This document shows positions 46,749 to 57,927 of a stretch of 64,000 bases of DNA, piece after piece; position 1 is the stretch's first letter, and the number at the start of each line of letters is the position of its first letter. The stretch is taken from assembly GCF_024734405.1 (NCBI RefSeq), contig NZ_CP059556.1:6138001-6202000 (forward strand), given 5' to 3'. The position numbers and the translations under genes were made by a program. This DNA comes from Saccharopolyspora gregorii (lineage in GTDB: Bacteria; Actinomycetota; Actinomycetes; Mycobacteriales; Pseudonocardiaceae). Under the pieces are notes generated by a model, which had not been told where the DNA came from, did no database searches, and was given only the letters and a program-made list of their open reading frames with translations.

Positions 46749-47978
46749 ATGCAGCAGTGTGCACCTGACCCGGATGCCCACCGACTTCGTGGAGACCGCG
46801 ACCGAACCATGTCAGCGAACGCCGTACTGAGCCCGGGCCCCCGTCCGAACCGGCCGACACCGGAACGCGCGAGCCAGATGGTCCACCTGATCCGGGAGAG
46901 CTGGGCCGGCATCGACGCTCGTTCCGACGAAGTCGCCAGGTTCTTCTACGCCATGCTGTTCAGCATCGCGCCGAACACCCGCGAACTGTTCTCCGCCAAC
47001 ATGGAGACCGTCCGCGACCGGCTGATGCGGGCGCTCGTGCACATCATCCAGATGATCGACCGGCCCGACGACCTGCTGCCGTTCCTGCACCAGCTCGGCA
47101 GGGACCACCGGAAGTTCGGCGTCGTCTCCCAGCACTACGAAGCCGTCGGCACCGCGCTGCTCGCCGCCATCAAGAAGCACTCCGGGCCCGCCTGGACCCA
47201 GGAGGTCGAACGCGCCTGGGCCGAGGCGTACACCGTGATGGCCACCGCCATGATCAGCGCGGCGAACGAGGACGACGGGCCCGCCTGGTACGACGGCGAA
47301 GTCATCGGCCACACCCGCCTCAACCGCGAACTCGCGGTGATCCGGGTCGAGACCGATCACCCGGTGCCCTACCACCCCGGCCAGTACGTCAGCGTCGAAG
47401 TCCCGCAGCGGCCGCGGCTGTGGCGGTACCTGAGCCCGGCCAACATGCCCGGCGAGGACGGCGTCCTCGAATTCCACGTCCGCGCCGTCGACGGCGGCTG
47501 GGTCAGCCGCGCGCTCGTCGGCCACGCCCAGCGCGGCGACCGGTGGCGGATCGGCTCACCGATGGGCCAGCTGCACGTGGACCGGGAGAACCCGCGGGAC
47601 GTGCTGATGATCGCGGGTGGCACCGGGCTCGCCCCGATGCGCGCCATCGTGGAGGACCTCGCCCAGTACGGCGAGAACCCGCAGGTCCGGCTGTACTACG
47701 GGGGCCGCACCCGCGAAGACCTCTACGACCTGGCGAACCTGCAGCGGGTGGCGATGACCAACCCGTGGTTCACCGTCGTCCCGGTCCTGGAGCAGGACCC
47801 GAGCGCGACCGGCGCCGAGCAGGGATCGCTGGCCGACGCCGTCGCCCGCCACGACTGGTCGCAGCGGGAAGTGCTGATCAGCGGCTCCCCGGCGATGGTC
47901 CGCGCCACGGTGTCGAAGCTGCTGGTCACGGGAGTCCCGCTGGACCAGATCCACTACGACCCGTTCTCCTTGGACTGA
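46749..47978 (+). CDS. Flavohemoglobin-like globin/FAD/NAD oxidoreductase
   Basis: Likely nitric oxide dioxygenase or related globin reductase. The globin domain (~35-165) shows RFFYAMLFSIAPNTRELFSA (B10 Tyr) and LGRDHRKFGVVSQHYE (proximal His). The FAD domain (~175-275) has YHPGQYVSVEVPQRPRLWRY with RYLSPAN. The NAD domain (~280-405) has MIAGGTGLAPMRAIVEDL and VLISGSPAMVRAT. ATG 46749 is preceded by GGGGGA at 9 nt; ATG 46809 (389 residues) is a plausible shorter start. Divergent from the PNPOx-like gene. Confidence 0.9.
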   Translation: MQQCAPDPDAHRLRGDRDRTMSANAVLSPGPRPNRPTPERASQMVHLIRESWAGIDARSDEVARFFYAMLFSIAPNTRELFSANMETVRDRLMRALVHIIQMIDRPDDLLPFLHQLGRDHRKFGVVSQHYEAVGTALLAAIKKHSGPAWTQEVERAWAEAYTVMATAMISAANEDDGPAWYDGEVIGHTRLNRELAVIRVETDHPVPYHPGQYVSVEVPQRPRLWRYLSPANMPGEDGVLEFHVRAVDGGWVSRALVGHAQRGDRWRIGSPMGQLHVDRENPRDVLMIAGGTGLAPMRAIVEDLAQYGENPQVRLYYGGRTREDLYDLANLQRVAMTNPWFTVVPVLEQDPSATGAEQGSLADAVARHDWSQREVLISGSPAMVRATVSKLLVTGVPLDQIHYDPFSLD

Positions 47979-48060
47979 TCTCCGCGCGCCCGCGTCGGGT
48001 CGCGCAGAGGTCGCCGGGGTTCCGCCGTCCGAGCTCGTCGCGGCGGGACCGGGCGGACGA

Positions 48061-48522
48061 TCAGCGGCGGGAGTCCGGTTTCCAGACGACCAGGGCGGTC
48101 TCCTGGTGCACGGGCACGAGGTCCCGGCGGTAGGAGGCGTGCACCCGCGCCGCGGTCTGCTCGGCCGCGGCGTGCGCGGCGGTGAGCTCCTCCAGCAGGC
48201 CCTGCACCTTGTCGCGCAGGGCGTCCACCTCGTTCTCCAGCTCGATGATCCGCTTCACGCCGGCGAGGTTGACGCCTTCCTCCTGGGAGAGCCGCTGCAC
48301 CTCGCGCAGCAGCGCGATGTCCCGCGCCGAGTAGCGCCGCCCGCCGGCCGGGGTGCGCCCCGGCGAGACCAGCCCGAGCCGGTCGTAGCTGCGCAGCGTC
48401 TGGGCGTGCAGCCCGGAGAGCTCCGCGGCCACCGAGATCACGAACATCGGCGTGTCCTCGTTGGCCCCCGGCGGGAATCCGATCGTGACGTTCAGCCGCG
48501 AGCTTCGTGGACCGTCACCCAT
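48061..48522 (-). CDS. hspR: MerR-family heat-shock repressor HspR
   Basis: Represses heat-shock genes by binding HAIR repeats, with DnaK as co-repressor in characterised actinobacteria. The 153-residue product has the MerR-type HTH at ~27-95 (MFVISVAAELSGLHAQTLRS, YDRLGLVSPGRTPAGGRRYS, DIALLREVQRLSQEEGVNLA) and a C-terminal coiled coil (ELENEVDALRDKVQGLLEEL). ATG 48522 follows GGGAGG and is 2 bp after the dnaJ stop, making it the last gene of the dnaK operon. HAIR sites before dnaK and clpB complete the feedback loop. Confidence 0.95.
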   Translation of the reverse strand: MGDGPRSSRLNVTIGFPPGANEDTPMFVISVAAELSGLHAQTLRSYDRLGLVSPGRTPAGGRRYSARDIALLREVQRLSQEEGVNLAGVKRIIELENEVDALRDKVQGLLEELTAAHAAAEQTAARVHASYRRDLVPVHQETALVVWKPDSRR

Positions 48523-48524
48523 GA

Positions 48525-49733
48525 CTACCTCCCGAGCAGCTCGTCCCACTCCGCACGCGGATCGTGGTCCGCCGTGGCCTCCGCGTAGGACCGCAGCGCC
48601 TCCGCCGCCGCGTCGTCCAACTTGGACGGCACCGCGACCTGCAGCGTGACCAGCAGGTCACCGCTGCCACCCGCCTTCCGGCCGACGCCCTTGCCGCGCA
48701 CCCGCAGCGTCCGGCCGCTCGCGGTGCCCGGCTGCACCTTCAGCGAGACCTTCCCGTCGAGCGTCGGCACGGTCAACGTAGTGCCCAGCGCCAGCTCGGG
48801 GAAGGTCACCGGACAGGTGACGGTGAGATCATCACCGGATCGTCCGAACACCCGGTGCGGGTTGACGTGGACGACCACGAACAGGTCACCCGCCGCCGCG
48901 CCGTTGCGCCCGGGTTCGCCCTGACCGGCCAGCCGGATCCGCTGCCCGTCGTTGACCCCGGACGGGATCCGCACGGTCAACGTGCGGGTGCGGGTCGCGA
49001 CTCCCTCGCCCCGGCAGTCCGGGCACGGGTCGTCGATGATCTGCCCGCGGCCGCGGCAGTCCGGGCAGGGCTCGCTGAACGCGAACGCGCCCTGGTTCCG
49101 GGTCACCAGGCCCGCACCGGAGCAGGTGCTGCAGGTGCGCGCCCGGGTTCCCGGCTTCGAGCCGGACCCGTGGCAGGTCAGGCAGGTGGCCGGGCTGGAC
49201 AGCCGCAGCGGCACGGTCGCACCGCGGACCGCCTCGGCGAAGTCGATGCGGACCTCGGTCTCCACGTCGGAGCCGCGCTGCGGCCTGCTCGCGCCGGCGG
49301 TACCGCCGCGGCGACCGGCGCCACCGCCGCCGAACAACCCGCCGAACAGGTCGCCGAGCCCGCCGGCGCCCCCGCCGCCGGGTCGCGGCCCGGCGCCACC
49401 GCCGAACAGGTCGCCCAGGTCGAACCCGCCCGCGCCACCGGTGCCCGCGCCGCCGCCGAAACCGCCGAAGCCGCCCTGGCCACCGCCGAAACCGCTGCCG
49501 AACAGCCGGCGCGCCTCGTCGTACTGCTTGCGCTTCTCCGGGTCGGAGAGCACGCCGTAGGCCTCGGAGACCGCTTTGAACTTGGATTCGGCGGCGCTGT
49601 TGCCGGGGTTGGCGTCGGGGTGGTTCTCCCGCGCCAGCTTCCGGTACGCCTTCTTGATCTCGTCAGCGCTCGCGTCGGACGAGACGCCCAGCTCGCCGTA
49701 GAAGTCCTTGTCGAGCCATTCCCTGGCACTCAC
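48525..49733 (-). CDS. dnaJ: Molecular chaperone DnaJ
   Basis: Hsp40 co-chaperone that stimulates DnaK ATPase and delivers clients. The 402-residue product has a J domain (~8-75) with HPD in [13 protein letters not shown], and a long Gly/Phe-rich region (~78-150). Four zinc-finger repeats follow ([42 protein letters not shown]; ~180-245), then the C-terminal peptide-binding domains. GTG 49733 is the start. It sits between grpE and hspR in the dnaK operon. Confidence 0.97.
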   Translation of the reverse strand: MSAREWLDKDFYGELGVSSDASADEIKKAYRKLARENHPDANPGNSAAESKFKAVSEAYGVLSDPEKRKQYDEARRLFGSGFGGGQGGFGGFGGGAGTGGAGGFDLGDLFGGGAGPRPGGGGAGGLGDLFGGLFGGGGAGRRGGTAGASRPQRGSDVETEVRIDFAEAVRGATVPLRLSSPATCLTCHGSGSKPGTRARTCSTCSGAGLVTRNQGAFAFSEPCPDCRGRGQIIDDPCPDCRGEGVATRTRTLTVRIPSGVNDGQRIRLAGQGEPGRNGAAAGDLFVVVHVNPHRVFGRSGDDLTVTCPVTFPELALGTTLTVPTLDGKVSLKVQPGTASGRTLRVRGKGVGRKAGGSGDLLVTLQVAVPSKLDDAAAEALRSYAEATADHDPRAEWDELLGR

Positions 49734-49902
49734 CGGGCGCCCCTCCTTCCGCTTCGCTGTCGCACTGCACCGGCCTCGGCCGGCATGGTCGTCGCCGTCG
49801 GCGCGAACCCGACCCCGCCCGGCCGCGATGGCCAGGCGAGGCCACGCGGGACGCGGCCTCCCGTATCGGTCGTGCCGCGTTCCGCCGAGCGGGGTCGTGA
49901 TC

Positions 49903-50612
49903 TCACTGTGCCGTGTCCTCGCCGGTCTCGGCACCGCTCTCCGGTGGTGCCGCCGCTTCCGGCTCGTGATCGGTGACGGCGACCATGGCGGGCCGCAGCA
50001 CCCGGTCGCCGAACCGGTAGCCACGCCGCATGACGGTCGTGACGGTCGGTCCGGACACCTCCGAGGAGGTCGTGTGCTGCACGGCCTCGTGCACCGACGG
50101 GTCGAACTCGTCGCCCTCGGCGCCGAAGGCCACCAGGCCCGCGTTGTTCAGCGAACCGACGAGCTTGTCGGCCACCGCCTTGAACGCGCCGGTGAGGTCA
50201 CCGTGCGAATCGGCCCGCTCCAGGTCGTCGAGCACGGTGAGCAGGTCACCGGCCACCGACGCCTTGGCCGCGTTGGCGACCGATTCGCGGTCCCGCTCGG
50301 TGCGCCTGCGGTAGTTCGCGTACTCGGCGGTGACCCGCTTGAGGTCCTCGGTGAGCTCGTCGACCTGCTTGCGCAGCTCGGCGTCCGCACCGTCCTCGGC
50401 CTCGGGCGCCTCCTCGGCGGCGGCGCCTTCACCGACCTTGGCGAGTTCCTCGTCCAGCGTGCCGGACATGCTCTCCGCCACCTGCCCCTGCTCGGTGGCG
50501 GCCCGGGGTTCACCGGTCTGCGGATCGATCCGCCTGCGGTCCCGGACCACCACCGGCTCCTGTTCGTCCTGCGGCGACTGCTGCCGGTCGGAGTCGCCTG
50601 AGCTCTCGGTGG

Positions 50613-50616
<4 letters not shown>
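49903..50616 (-). CDS. grpE: Nucleotide exchange factor GrpE
   Basis: Exchanges ADP for ATP on DnaK. The 237-residue product has an acidic, disordered N-terminus (~1-75), a long coiled coil ([40 protein letters not shown]) and the C-terminal beta wing ([40 protein letters not shown]). GTG 50616 overlaps the dnaK stop by 4 bp (GTGA), giving coupled translation. A 169-bp spacer precedes dnaJ downstream. Confidence 0.96.
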
Positions 50617-52496
<1,880 letters not shown>

Positions 52497-52546
52497 GGAT
52501 GGTTCCTCCTGCTTCCCTGATCTTGCGCCCCGGACCGGGTAGTCCG

Positions 52547-52566
52547 TTGAGCCTTGCCGACTCAAG
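52547..52566. promoter_or_regulatory. HAIR operator 1 (HspR site) upstream of dnaK
   Basis: TTGAGC-CTTGCCG-ACTCAAG, a near-perfect match to CTTGAGT-N7-ACTCAAG, ~50 bp before the dnaK start. Confidence 0.85.
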
Positions 52567-52600
52567 TTTTACCCCCGGCCCGCTCCGGTCGTCAAACCGG

Positions 52601-52621
52601 GTTGAGCGCACTTCGCTCAAC
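52601..52621. promoter_or_regulatory. HAIR operator 2 upstream of dnaK
   Basis: GTTGAGC-GCACTTC-GCTCAAC keeps the TTGAG...CTCAA dyad with N7 spacing counted inside the 6-bp arms. It lies 54 bp upstream of operator 1. Confidence 0.72.
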
Positions 52622-52705
52622 GTTTCTGCCTGGACAACGCCTGAGCTGCGGCGGAAGTTCCCGGGAAGCCGTCGAGATCCGGGTCACGCACCCGGCGCGC
52701 GGCCG

Positions 52706-53545
52706 TCAGGCGGCGGAGACGCGGACCGAACCGGTCCCGGTCCGCAGGTCGAGCCGTCGCGGCGAGCCCGGATCGGTGGCCACCTCGACGTCCTGCGAGC
52801 CGAGGCCCGCCGCCGCGTCCACCCGGTACGCGCCGTCGGGCACGACGACCGCGACGGTGCCCGTTCCGGTCTCGGCCCGCACGCTGCGCGGCGCGGTGAG
52901 CTCCAGGTCGATGGAGCCGGTGCGCGCCTCGGCCACGACGTTCGCGCCGGCGAGCCCTTCGCCGTCGATCCGGCCGGTCCCGGTGGACACCGCCACGTCG
53001 CCGCCGAGCTCGCGCAGCTCGACGCCGCCCGCGCCGCTGCGCACCCGCACCGGCCCGGCGACCTCGGAGATCCGCACCTCGCCCGCGCCCGCTTCGAGCC
53101 GGGCGGAGGCCATGCCGTCGACCTCCAGGGCTCCCGCGGCGCCGCCGCCCTCGACCGGGACCGCGGCGGGCAGGTCCACCTCGTAGTCCGCCGAGCAGTC
53201 GTCCGGGCAGCCGGGCAGCACGAGCACGCCACCTTCGACGCGGTGCAGCGCCGCCGCGTCCGGCGGCCGGTCGCGGGCCCGTTCGCGCACCTCGCCGCGC
53301 GCGCCCGGCACGTGCCGGACCACCACGTCCCCGTCGGTGCGGTCGAGGCGCACCGAGCTGATGCCGGGCAGCTCCGCGATGACCTCGGACCGCTCGCCCC
53401 GGTCCGCGCGACCGCCGCCCCAGCGCACCTCGCCGCCGTTCCAGCCCCAGCCGACCTCGTCGCGCTCGGCCCGGTCGCACCCGATGACCAGCCCGGCCAC
53501 CAGCAGGCAGGCCGCACCCGCGGCCGCGAGTCCCGTTCGCACCAC
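52706..53545 (-). CDS. DUF4097-type beta-repeat lipoprotein
   Basis: The 279-residue precursor starts MVRTGLAAAGAACLLVAGLV followed by lipobox LVIGC (~19-23), so it should be anchored outside the membrane. The mature part is a string of short beta-strand repeats (VRLDRTDGDVVVRHV, ASARLEAGAGEVRISEV, VRVRSGAGGVELREL, VVAEARTGSIDLELTA, SVRAETGTGTVAVVVP, LDLRTGTGSVRV), the right-handed beta-roll style of DUF4097. Function unknown; such proteins are often surface adhesin-like. GTG 53545. It stands alone between the dnaK promoter and a tetR gene. Confidence 0.8.
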   Translation of the reverse strand: MVRTGLAAAGAACLLVAGLVIGCDRAERDEVGWGWNGGEVRWGGGRADRGERSEVIAELPGISSVRLDRTDGDVVVRHVPGARGEVRERARDRPPDAAALHRVEGGVLVLPGCPDDCSADYEVDLPAAVPVEGGGAAGALEVDGMASARLEAGAGEVRISEVAGPVRVRSGAGGVELRELGGDVAVSTGTGRIDGEGLAGANVVAEARTGSIDLELTAPRSVRAETGTGTVAVVVPDGAYRVDAAAGLGSQDVEVATDPGSPRRLDLRTGTGSVRVSAA

Positions 53546-53624
53546 GCACCTCCAGCTCGGCCCGCACGGTAACGACCGCGAGCCGCCCCCGGCCGGAGGA
53601 TCGCGGGTGCGTCGCCCGACCGGG

Positions 53625-54209
53625 TCAGCCGACCTCGGCGCCCAGCGGCCGGAGCAGGAAGCGCAGCACCGGCTCGAAGTCCGCGGCGCCGGGCGGTTCG
53701 TCGGCGATCAGCGCCTGCATCAGCAGCCCGTCCACCGCGGCGAAGAAGGCGGTGACCACCTCGGGGGGCACGTCGAGCCCGCGGTCCACCTGCCCCGCGG
53801 CGACCTCGATCCACCGGCGGGCGGCCGGGCGCAGCGCGGGCCTGCGGGCGGCCAGCAGGTACAGCTCGTACTCGGCGATGGTCCGCGCCCGCCTGCCGTC
53901 GACGAGCAGCGCGAGGTTCTCCGCGATGGTCCGCGCCCACGCGCCCGCGTCCGCCGGGGTGCGGGCGCGCATCCGCCCGATGTCGGCGACGAGCAGGTCG
54001 ACGCTCTCCAGCAGCGTCGCGACCAGCAGCTCGTCGATCCCGGTGAAGTAGTAGGAGATCGACGCGGCGGGCACGCCCGCCTCGCGGGCGATGGCGCGAT
54101 GGCTGGTCCCGGCGATGCCGTCGCGCTCGACGACGCGGAGGGTGGCGTCGAGGATCGCGCGCCTGCGGCGTTCGCCCTTGGCGCGGCGGCCGTCGGTCCC
54201 GGCGGTCAA
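53625..54209 (-). CDS. TetR family regulator paired with an SMR exporter
   Basis: The 194-residue product has its HTH at ~12-60 (RRAILDATLRVVERDGIAGT, then SHRAIAREAGVPAASISYYF) and resembles the TetR at 3.4 kb in layout. Start is TTG 54209, whose sequence overlaps the SMR gene's stop by 4 bp (TTGA), so translation is coupled. It is the second TetR-SMR pair in the window. It probably represses its own exporter operon. Confidence 0.84.
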   Translation of the reverse strand: MTAGTDGRRAKGERRRRAILDATLRVVERDGIAGTSHRAIAREAGVPAASISYYFTGIDELLVATLLESVDLLVADIGRMRARTPADAGAWARTIAENLALLVDGRRARTIAEYELYLLAARRPALRPAARRWIEVAAGQVDRGLDVPPEVVTAFFAAVDGLLMQALIADEPPGAADFEPVLRFLLRPLGAEVG

Positions 54210-54529
54210 TGCGCGCCGCCCAGCTCCAGCGCCACCACACCGCCGATGATCAGCGCGAGTCCGCCGAGCTGCACCGCGGTGATGCTCTCGCCGAGGAAGG
54301 CGACGCCGATGAGCGCGATCAGCGCGACGCCGGCCCCGGACCAGATCGCGTACACCACGCCGACCGGCAGCCCGGCCTTGAGCACCAGCCCGAGCGCGGC
54401 GAACGCGGCGCCGTAGCCGAGCACGACCAGCACCGAGGGGAGCGGCCGGCTGAACCCCTCGGAGAGCTTCAGCGAGACGGTGCCGACCACCTCGGAGCAG
54501 ATCGCCATCGCCAGCAGCAGGTACGCCAC
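54206..54529 (-). CDS. Small multidrug resistance (EmrE/QacE-type) exporter
   Basis: A 107-residue protein with four TM helices. The essential TM1 Glu is at residue 13 (AMAICSEVVGTVSLKLSEGF), and TM3 has LPVGVVYAIWSGAGVALIAL. This is the Qac/Mmr branch, proton-coupled efflux of lipophilic cations, rather than SugE. GTG 54529. Inverted repeat GGAGAAAG...CTTTCTCC (54543-54577) directly upstream is a candidate operator for the coupled TetR. Confidence 0.88.
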   Translation of the reverse strand: MAYLLLAMAICSEVVGTVSLKLSEGFSRPLPSVLVVLGYGAAFAALGLVLKAGLPVGVVYAIWSGAGVALIALIGVAFLGESITAVQLGGLALIIGGVVALELGGAH

Positions 54530-54542
54530 CCGGTCCCCCCTC

Positions 54543-54577
54543 GGAGAAAGTTGAACAGTCGCCCTAGTTCTTTCTCC
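54543..54577. promoter_or_regulatory. Inverted repeat upstream of the SMR-tetR operon
   Basis: Arms GGAGAAAG (54543-54550) and CTTTCTCC (54570-54577) flank 19 bp that contains AAC...GTT. It starts 14 bp before the GTG start. Confidence 0.5.
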
Positions 54578-54617
54578 CGAAGGTTACGCCTGCTCCCGGC
54601 GGGCGGGGCAGGACCGG

Positions 54618-55082
54618 TCAGCGCTCCAGCCGGCGCGCAGCCGGCTCGCCGTCCCCGTTCTCGTCGTCCCCGGAGCCGTCGGAGTCGCCGTGCCCGAACA
54701 GCGCTTGCGAGACGAGCACCACGGCCCAGATGCCCAGCGGGAAGATCGGGAAGAAGAAGATCGGGCCGCCGCCGGCCAACGAGATCACCGCCCAGATCCC
54801 GACCAGCAGGAACCCGGTCTGCGCCCAGTCCCGCCACTCCTTGCGGATCCGGGGCGCGCGGGACCGCTTCGCGGGCGGTGCGGCGGCCTCCGCGGCGGCG
54901 GGCAGGTCCGCGGTGAGCGGCACCAGGTCGGCCCGGGTGACGGCCGCGTAGGCGTCGCGGACCCGCTCGTCGTACTCGGCCAGGCCCAGCCGGCCTTCGC
55001 CGAAGGCCGCCCGCAGCCGCTCGGCGACCTGCTCGCGGTCGGCGTCGGAGGCGCGCACGGCGGGCTGCTCGGCGTCGTCCAT
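54618..55082 (-). CDS. DUF1707 membrane protein
   Basis: The 154-residue product (ATG 55082 after GGGGGAAAG) has the DUF1707 N-terminal domain: VRASDADREQVAERLRAAFG, EGRLGLAEYDERVRDAYAAV, then TRADLVPLTADLP (~10-65). A basic linker and two TM helices follow (TGFLLVGIWAVISLAGGG and FFFPIFPLGIWAVVLVSQAL), ending in an acidic tail. The family is common in actinobacteria and lacks a settled function. It lies downstream of a 424-bp gene-free region. Confidence 0.85.
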   Translation of the reverse strand: MDDAEQPAVRASDADREQVAERLRAAFGEGRLGLAEYDERVRDAYAAVTRADLVPLTADLPAAAEAAAPPAKRSRAPRIRKEWRDWAQTGFLLVGIWAVISLAGGGPIFFFPIFPLGIWAVVLVSQALFGHGDSDGSGDDENGDGEPAARRLER

Positions 55083-55506
55083 CGTCTTTCCCCCATGATC
55101 TCGATGACGTCGCGACCAGGGCGGTCGCCGCTCATCCGAGAGACATCCAGGATACGCCGCGGCACCTCCGCGGGTGGCCGCGTCGATCAGGTTGCGGCCG
55201 GTGCGGGCGATAAGTGGCGAACGTCGCACCCGCCCGCGCCGGGCGGCGCACGGCGGGGTCGGCCGCCCGGCGGTGGCGCGGAGCGGGCCGGGACGTCGCG
55301 CCCAGCAGCGAGAACGCGGCACTCGGTGCCACTGCGCGGTGGCCGCCACCACGGCGAACATCCCCCCACGCGCAAAGCTGCACGATCGCCCAACTAGTTT
55401 TTCGGCAGGGCGTTGCGCAGAATCACCCCGTTCCCACCACGCCGGAGCCCCGCTGGTTACCGATCGGTAATAAGGCGTACGCTCCTCAAACGGACAACCC
55501 CCGAAC
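55083..55506. other. 424-bp divergent intergenic region upstream of etfD
   Basis: No coding sequence could be supported. The only clear element is the 14-bp palindrome at 55457-55470 near the etfD start. Confidence 0.5.
55457..55470. promoter_or_regulatory. Perfect 14-bp palindrome before etfD (TetR-type operator)
   Basis: TTACCGATCGGTAA is self-complementary and lies 36 bp upstream of the etfD ATG. This form (TTACCG-N2-CGGTAA) resembles operators of TetR repressors of fatty-acid catabolism in actinobacteria; the exact regulator is not identified. Confidence 0.6.
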
Positions 55507-57858
55507 ATGGAGGCCGCGAGCATGGGTGCTCTGCAGCTGGTCCTGGGCCTGATCTGCCTGGCCGTGACGGCCGTCGCGGTGGTCATGGTCGTCAGGACCG
55601 TGCGGCGGATGATCTCGTCCATCCGCCTCGGACAACCCGACCCGACCAGGCGCGGCCCGTTCGGGGCGAGGTTCGGCAACATGGTCAAGGAGATCTTGGG
55701 CCACACCAAGATGCTCAAGTTCGGCCACGTCGGCGTCGCGCACTGGTTCGTGATGGTCGGTTTCGGCGGCCTGAGCCTGAGCGTGCTGGAGGCCTACTTC
55801 GAGGTCTTCGTGCCGACCTTCGAGACCCCGCTGCTGAGCTGGTTCGGCCCGTGGAACCTGATCGTCGAACTGCTGGGCATCACCACGGTGCTCGGCGGGT
55901 TCTGGCTGATCGGGGTGCGCCAGCTGAACCACCCGCGCCGCGCGGATCGGGTGTCCCGGTTCGAGGGCTCGAACTTCGGCCAGGCGTACTTCGTCGAGGC
56001 CGTCGTGGTCCTCGAAGGCTTCGGGATCATGGGCCTGCGGGCGTTCAAGCAGGCCTCCGGGCTGTTCGAGGCGCCGTTCTGGTCCTCGCCGCTGACCTAC
56101 GCGCTGGGCGGCATCCTCCCGTCGAGCACCGCCGCCATCTCGATCTTCGCCGGGTTCAAGATCCTGTCCGCGATGATCTGGGTGATCGTGATCGCCTCGA
56201 ACATCACGATGGGCGTGGCCTGGCACCGCTTCACCGCGTTCTTCAACATCTACTTCAAGCGCGAGGCCGGCGACGGCCGGGCGCTGGGCGCGCTGCAGCC
56301 GATGATGTCCGGCGGCAAGGAGCTCGACTTCGAAGAGGCCGACCCGGACGAGGACGTCTTCGGCGTCGGCAAGGTCGAGGACTTCAAGTGGAAGGGCTGG
56401 CTGGACTTCACGACCTGCACCGAGTGCGGTCGCTGCCAGTCCCAGTGCCCCGCCTGGAACACCGCGAAGCCGCTGTCGCCGAAGCTGCTGATCACCTCGC
56501 TGCGCGACCACGCCTACGCCAAGGCCCCGTACCTGCTCGCCGGTGGCAGCAAGGACATGGCAGGCGACGAGGTCGGCATCACCGGTGAGGGCGCCGAGGA
56601 GAAGCTCGCGGGCATCAACGCGCTGGCGCTGGCCGAAGCGGAGCGCCCGCTGGTCGGCGGCCCCGACGAGATGGGCGTCATCGACCCCGAGGTGCTGTGG
56701 GCCTGCACCTCCTGCGGCGCCTGCGTCGAGCAGTGCCCGGTGGACATCGAGCACGTCGACCACATCGTCGACATGCGCCGCTACCAGGTGCTGATCGAGT
56801 CGAACTTCCCGACCGAGCTCGGCGGGATGTTCAAGAACCTGGAGAACAAGGGCAACCCGTGGGGCCAGAACGCCAAGGACCGGCTGAACTGGACCGAGGA
56901 CCTGGACTTCGAGGTCCCCGTCTTCGACGGTGAGCTCGAAGACGACACCGAGTACGTGTTCTGGGTCGGCTGCGCGGGCGCCTTCGAGGACCGCGCCAAG
57001 AAGACCACCCGCGCCGTCGCGGAACTGCTGCACATGGCCGGGGTCAAGTACACCGTGCTCGGCGGCGAGGAGACCTGCACCGGCGACCCGGCGCGGCGCG
57101 CGGGCAACGAGTTCCTGTTCCAGATGCTCGCCCAGCAGAACGTCGAGGTGCTGAACTCGGTGTTCGAGGGCCGCGAGCCCGGCAAGCGCAAGATCGTCGC
57201 GACCTGCGCGCACTGCTTCAACAGCCTCGCCAACGAGTACTCGCAGCTCGGCGGGAACTTCGAGGTCGTGCACCACACCCAGCTGCTGAACAAGCTGGTG
57301 CGGGAGAAGCGCCTCGTCCCGGTCGCCCCGATCGCCGAGGACGTCACCTACCACGACCCCTGCTACCTGGGCCGCCACAACAAGGTCTACACGCCGCCGC
57401 GCGACCTGGTCGGCGCCTCCGGCGCGAACTTCCGCGAGATGCCGCGGCACGGCGACCGCTCCATGTGCTGCGGCGCCGGCGGCGCCCGGATGTGGATGGA
57501 GGAGCGCACCGGCAAGCGCATCAACGTGGAGCGCGTGGACGAGGCGCTGGGCACCGCGCCCCAGAAGATCGCGACCGGCTGCCCGTTCTGCCGCGTGATG
57601 CTCAACGACGGCCTCACCGCCCGCCAGAACGAAGGGGCGGCTTCGGAGAGCGTCGAGATCGTCGACGTCGCGCAGCTGCTGCTGTCCTCGGTCAAGCGCG
57701 GTGGCGACGGCGCCTCCGCCCCGGTCGCCGACGGCTCCGCGGAGACCGGCGGTGCTGAGACCGGTGGCGAGGCCGAAGCCAACGGCAAGGCCGACGTCCC
57801 CACCGACGCCGAGCCGACCGGCACCCCCCTCCCGGACCAGGACAAGTCCGAGAACTGA
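55507..57858 (+). CDS. etfD: Membrane heterodisulfide-reductase-like Fe-S oxidoreductase, EtfD type
   Basis: Proposed to pass electrons from electron-transfer flavoprotein (beta-oxidation) to menaquinone. The 783-residue protein has N-terminal TM helices (~1-260) of the nitrate-reductase-gamma type, two 4Fe-4S clusters (CTECGRCQSQCP ~304, CTSCGACVEQCP ~400), and two CCG domains (CAHCFNSLANEY ~560; YHDPCYLGRHN and MCCGAGGARMW ~620-660). The acidic low-complexity tail (~735-783) is unusual in length. ATG 55507 was chosen; ATG 55522 is in frame. The palindrome upstream suggests control with fatty-acid genes. Confidence 0.9.
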   Translation: MEAASMGALQLVLGLICLAVTAVAVVMVVRTVRRMISSIRLGQPDPTRRGPFGARFGNMVKEILGHTKMLKFGHVGVAHWFVMVGFGGLSLSVLEAYFEVFVPTFETPLLSWFGPWNLIVELLGITTVLGGFWLIGVRQLNHPRRADRVSRFEGSNFGQAYFVEAVVVLEGFGIMGLRAFKQASGLFEAPFWSSPLTYALGGILPSSTAAISIFAGFKILSAMIWVIVIASNITMGVAWHRFTAFFNIYFKREAGDGRALGALQPMMSGGKELDFEEADPDEDVFGVGKVEDFKWKGWLDFTTCTECGRCQSQCPAWNTAKPLSPKLLITSLRDHAYAKAPYLLAGGSKDMAGDEVGITGEGAEEKLAGINALALAEAERPLVGGPDEMGVIDPEVLWACTSCGACVEQCPVDIEHVDHIVDMRRYQVLIESNFPTELGGMFKNLENKGNPWGQNAKDRLNWTEDLDFEVPVFDGELEDDTEYVFWVGCAGAFEDRAKKTTRAVAELLHMAGVKYTVLGGEETCTGDPARRAGNEFLFQMLAQQNVEVLNSVFEGREPGKRKIVATCAHCFNSLANEYSQLGGNFEVVHHTQLLNKLVREKRLVPVAPIAEDVTYHDPCYLGRHNKVYTPPRDLVGASGANFREMPRHGDRSMCCGAGGARMWMEERTGKRINVERVDEALGTAPQKIATGCPFCRVMLNDGLTARQNEGAASESVEIVDVAQLLLSSVKRGGDGASAPVADGSAETGGAETGGEAEANGKADVPTDAEPTGTPLPDQDKSEN

Positions 57859-57872
57859 TCCGCACCGAACGA

Positions 57873-57906
57873 AGAAGGGGCAGGCCCGCGCGGGCCTGCC
57901 CCTTCT
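57873..57906 (+). terminator. Perfect palindromic terminator after etfD
   Basis: A 34-bp palindrome with half AGAAGGGGCAGGCCCGC (57873-57889) is 14 nt past the etfD stop. A near copy is at 58818-58852. Confidence 0.85.
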
Positions 57907-57927
57907 CGTTTCAGCACCGCCCGAAGC

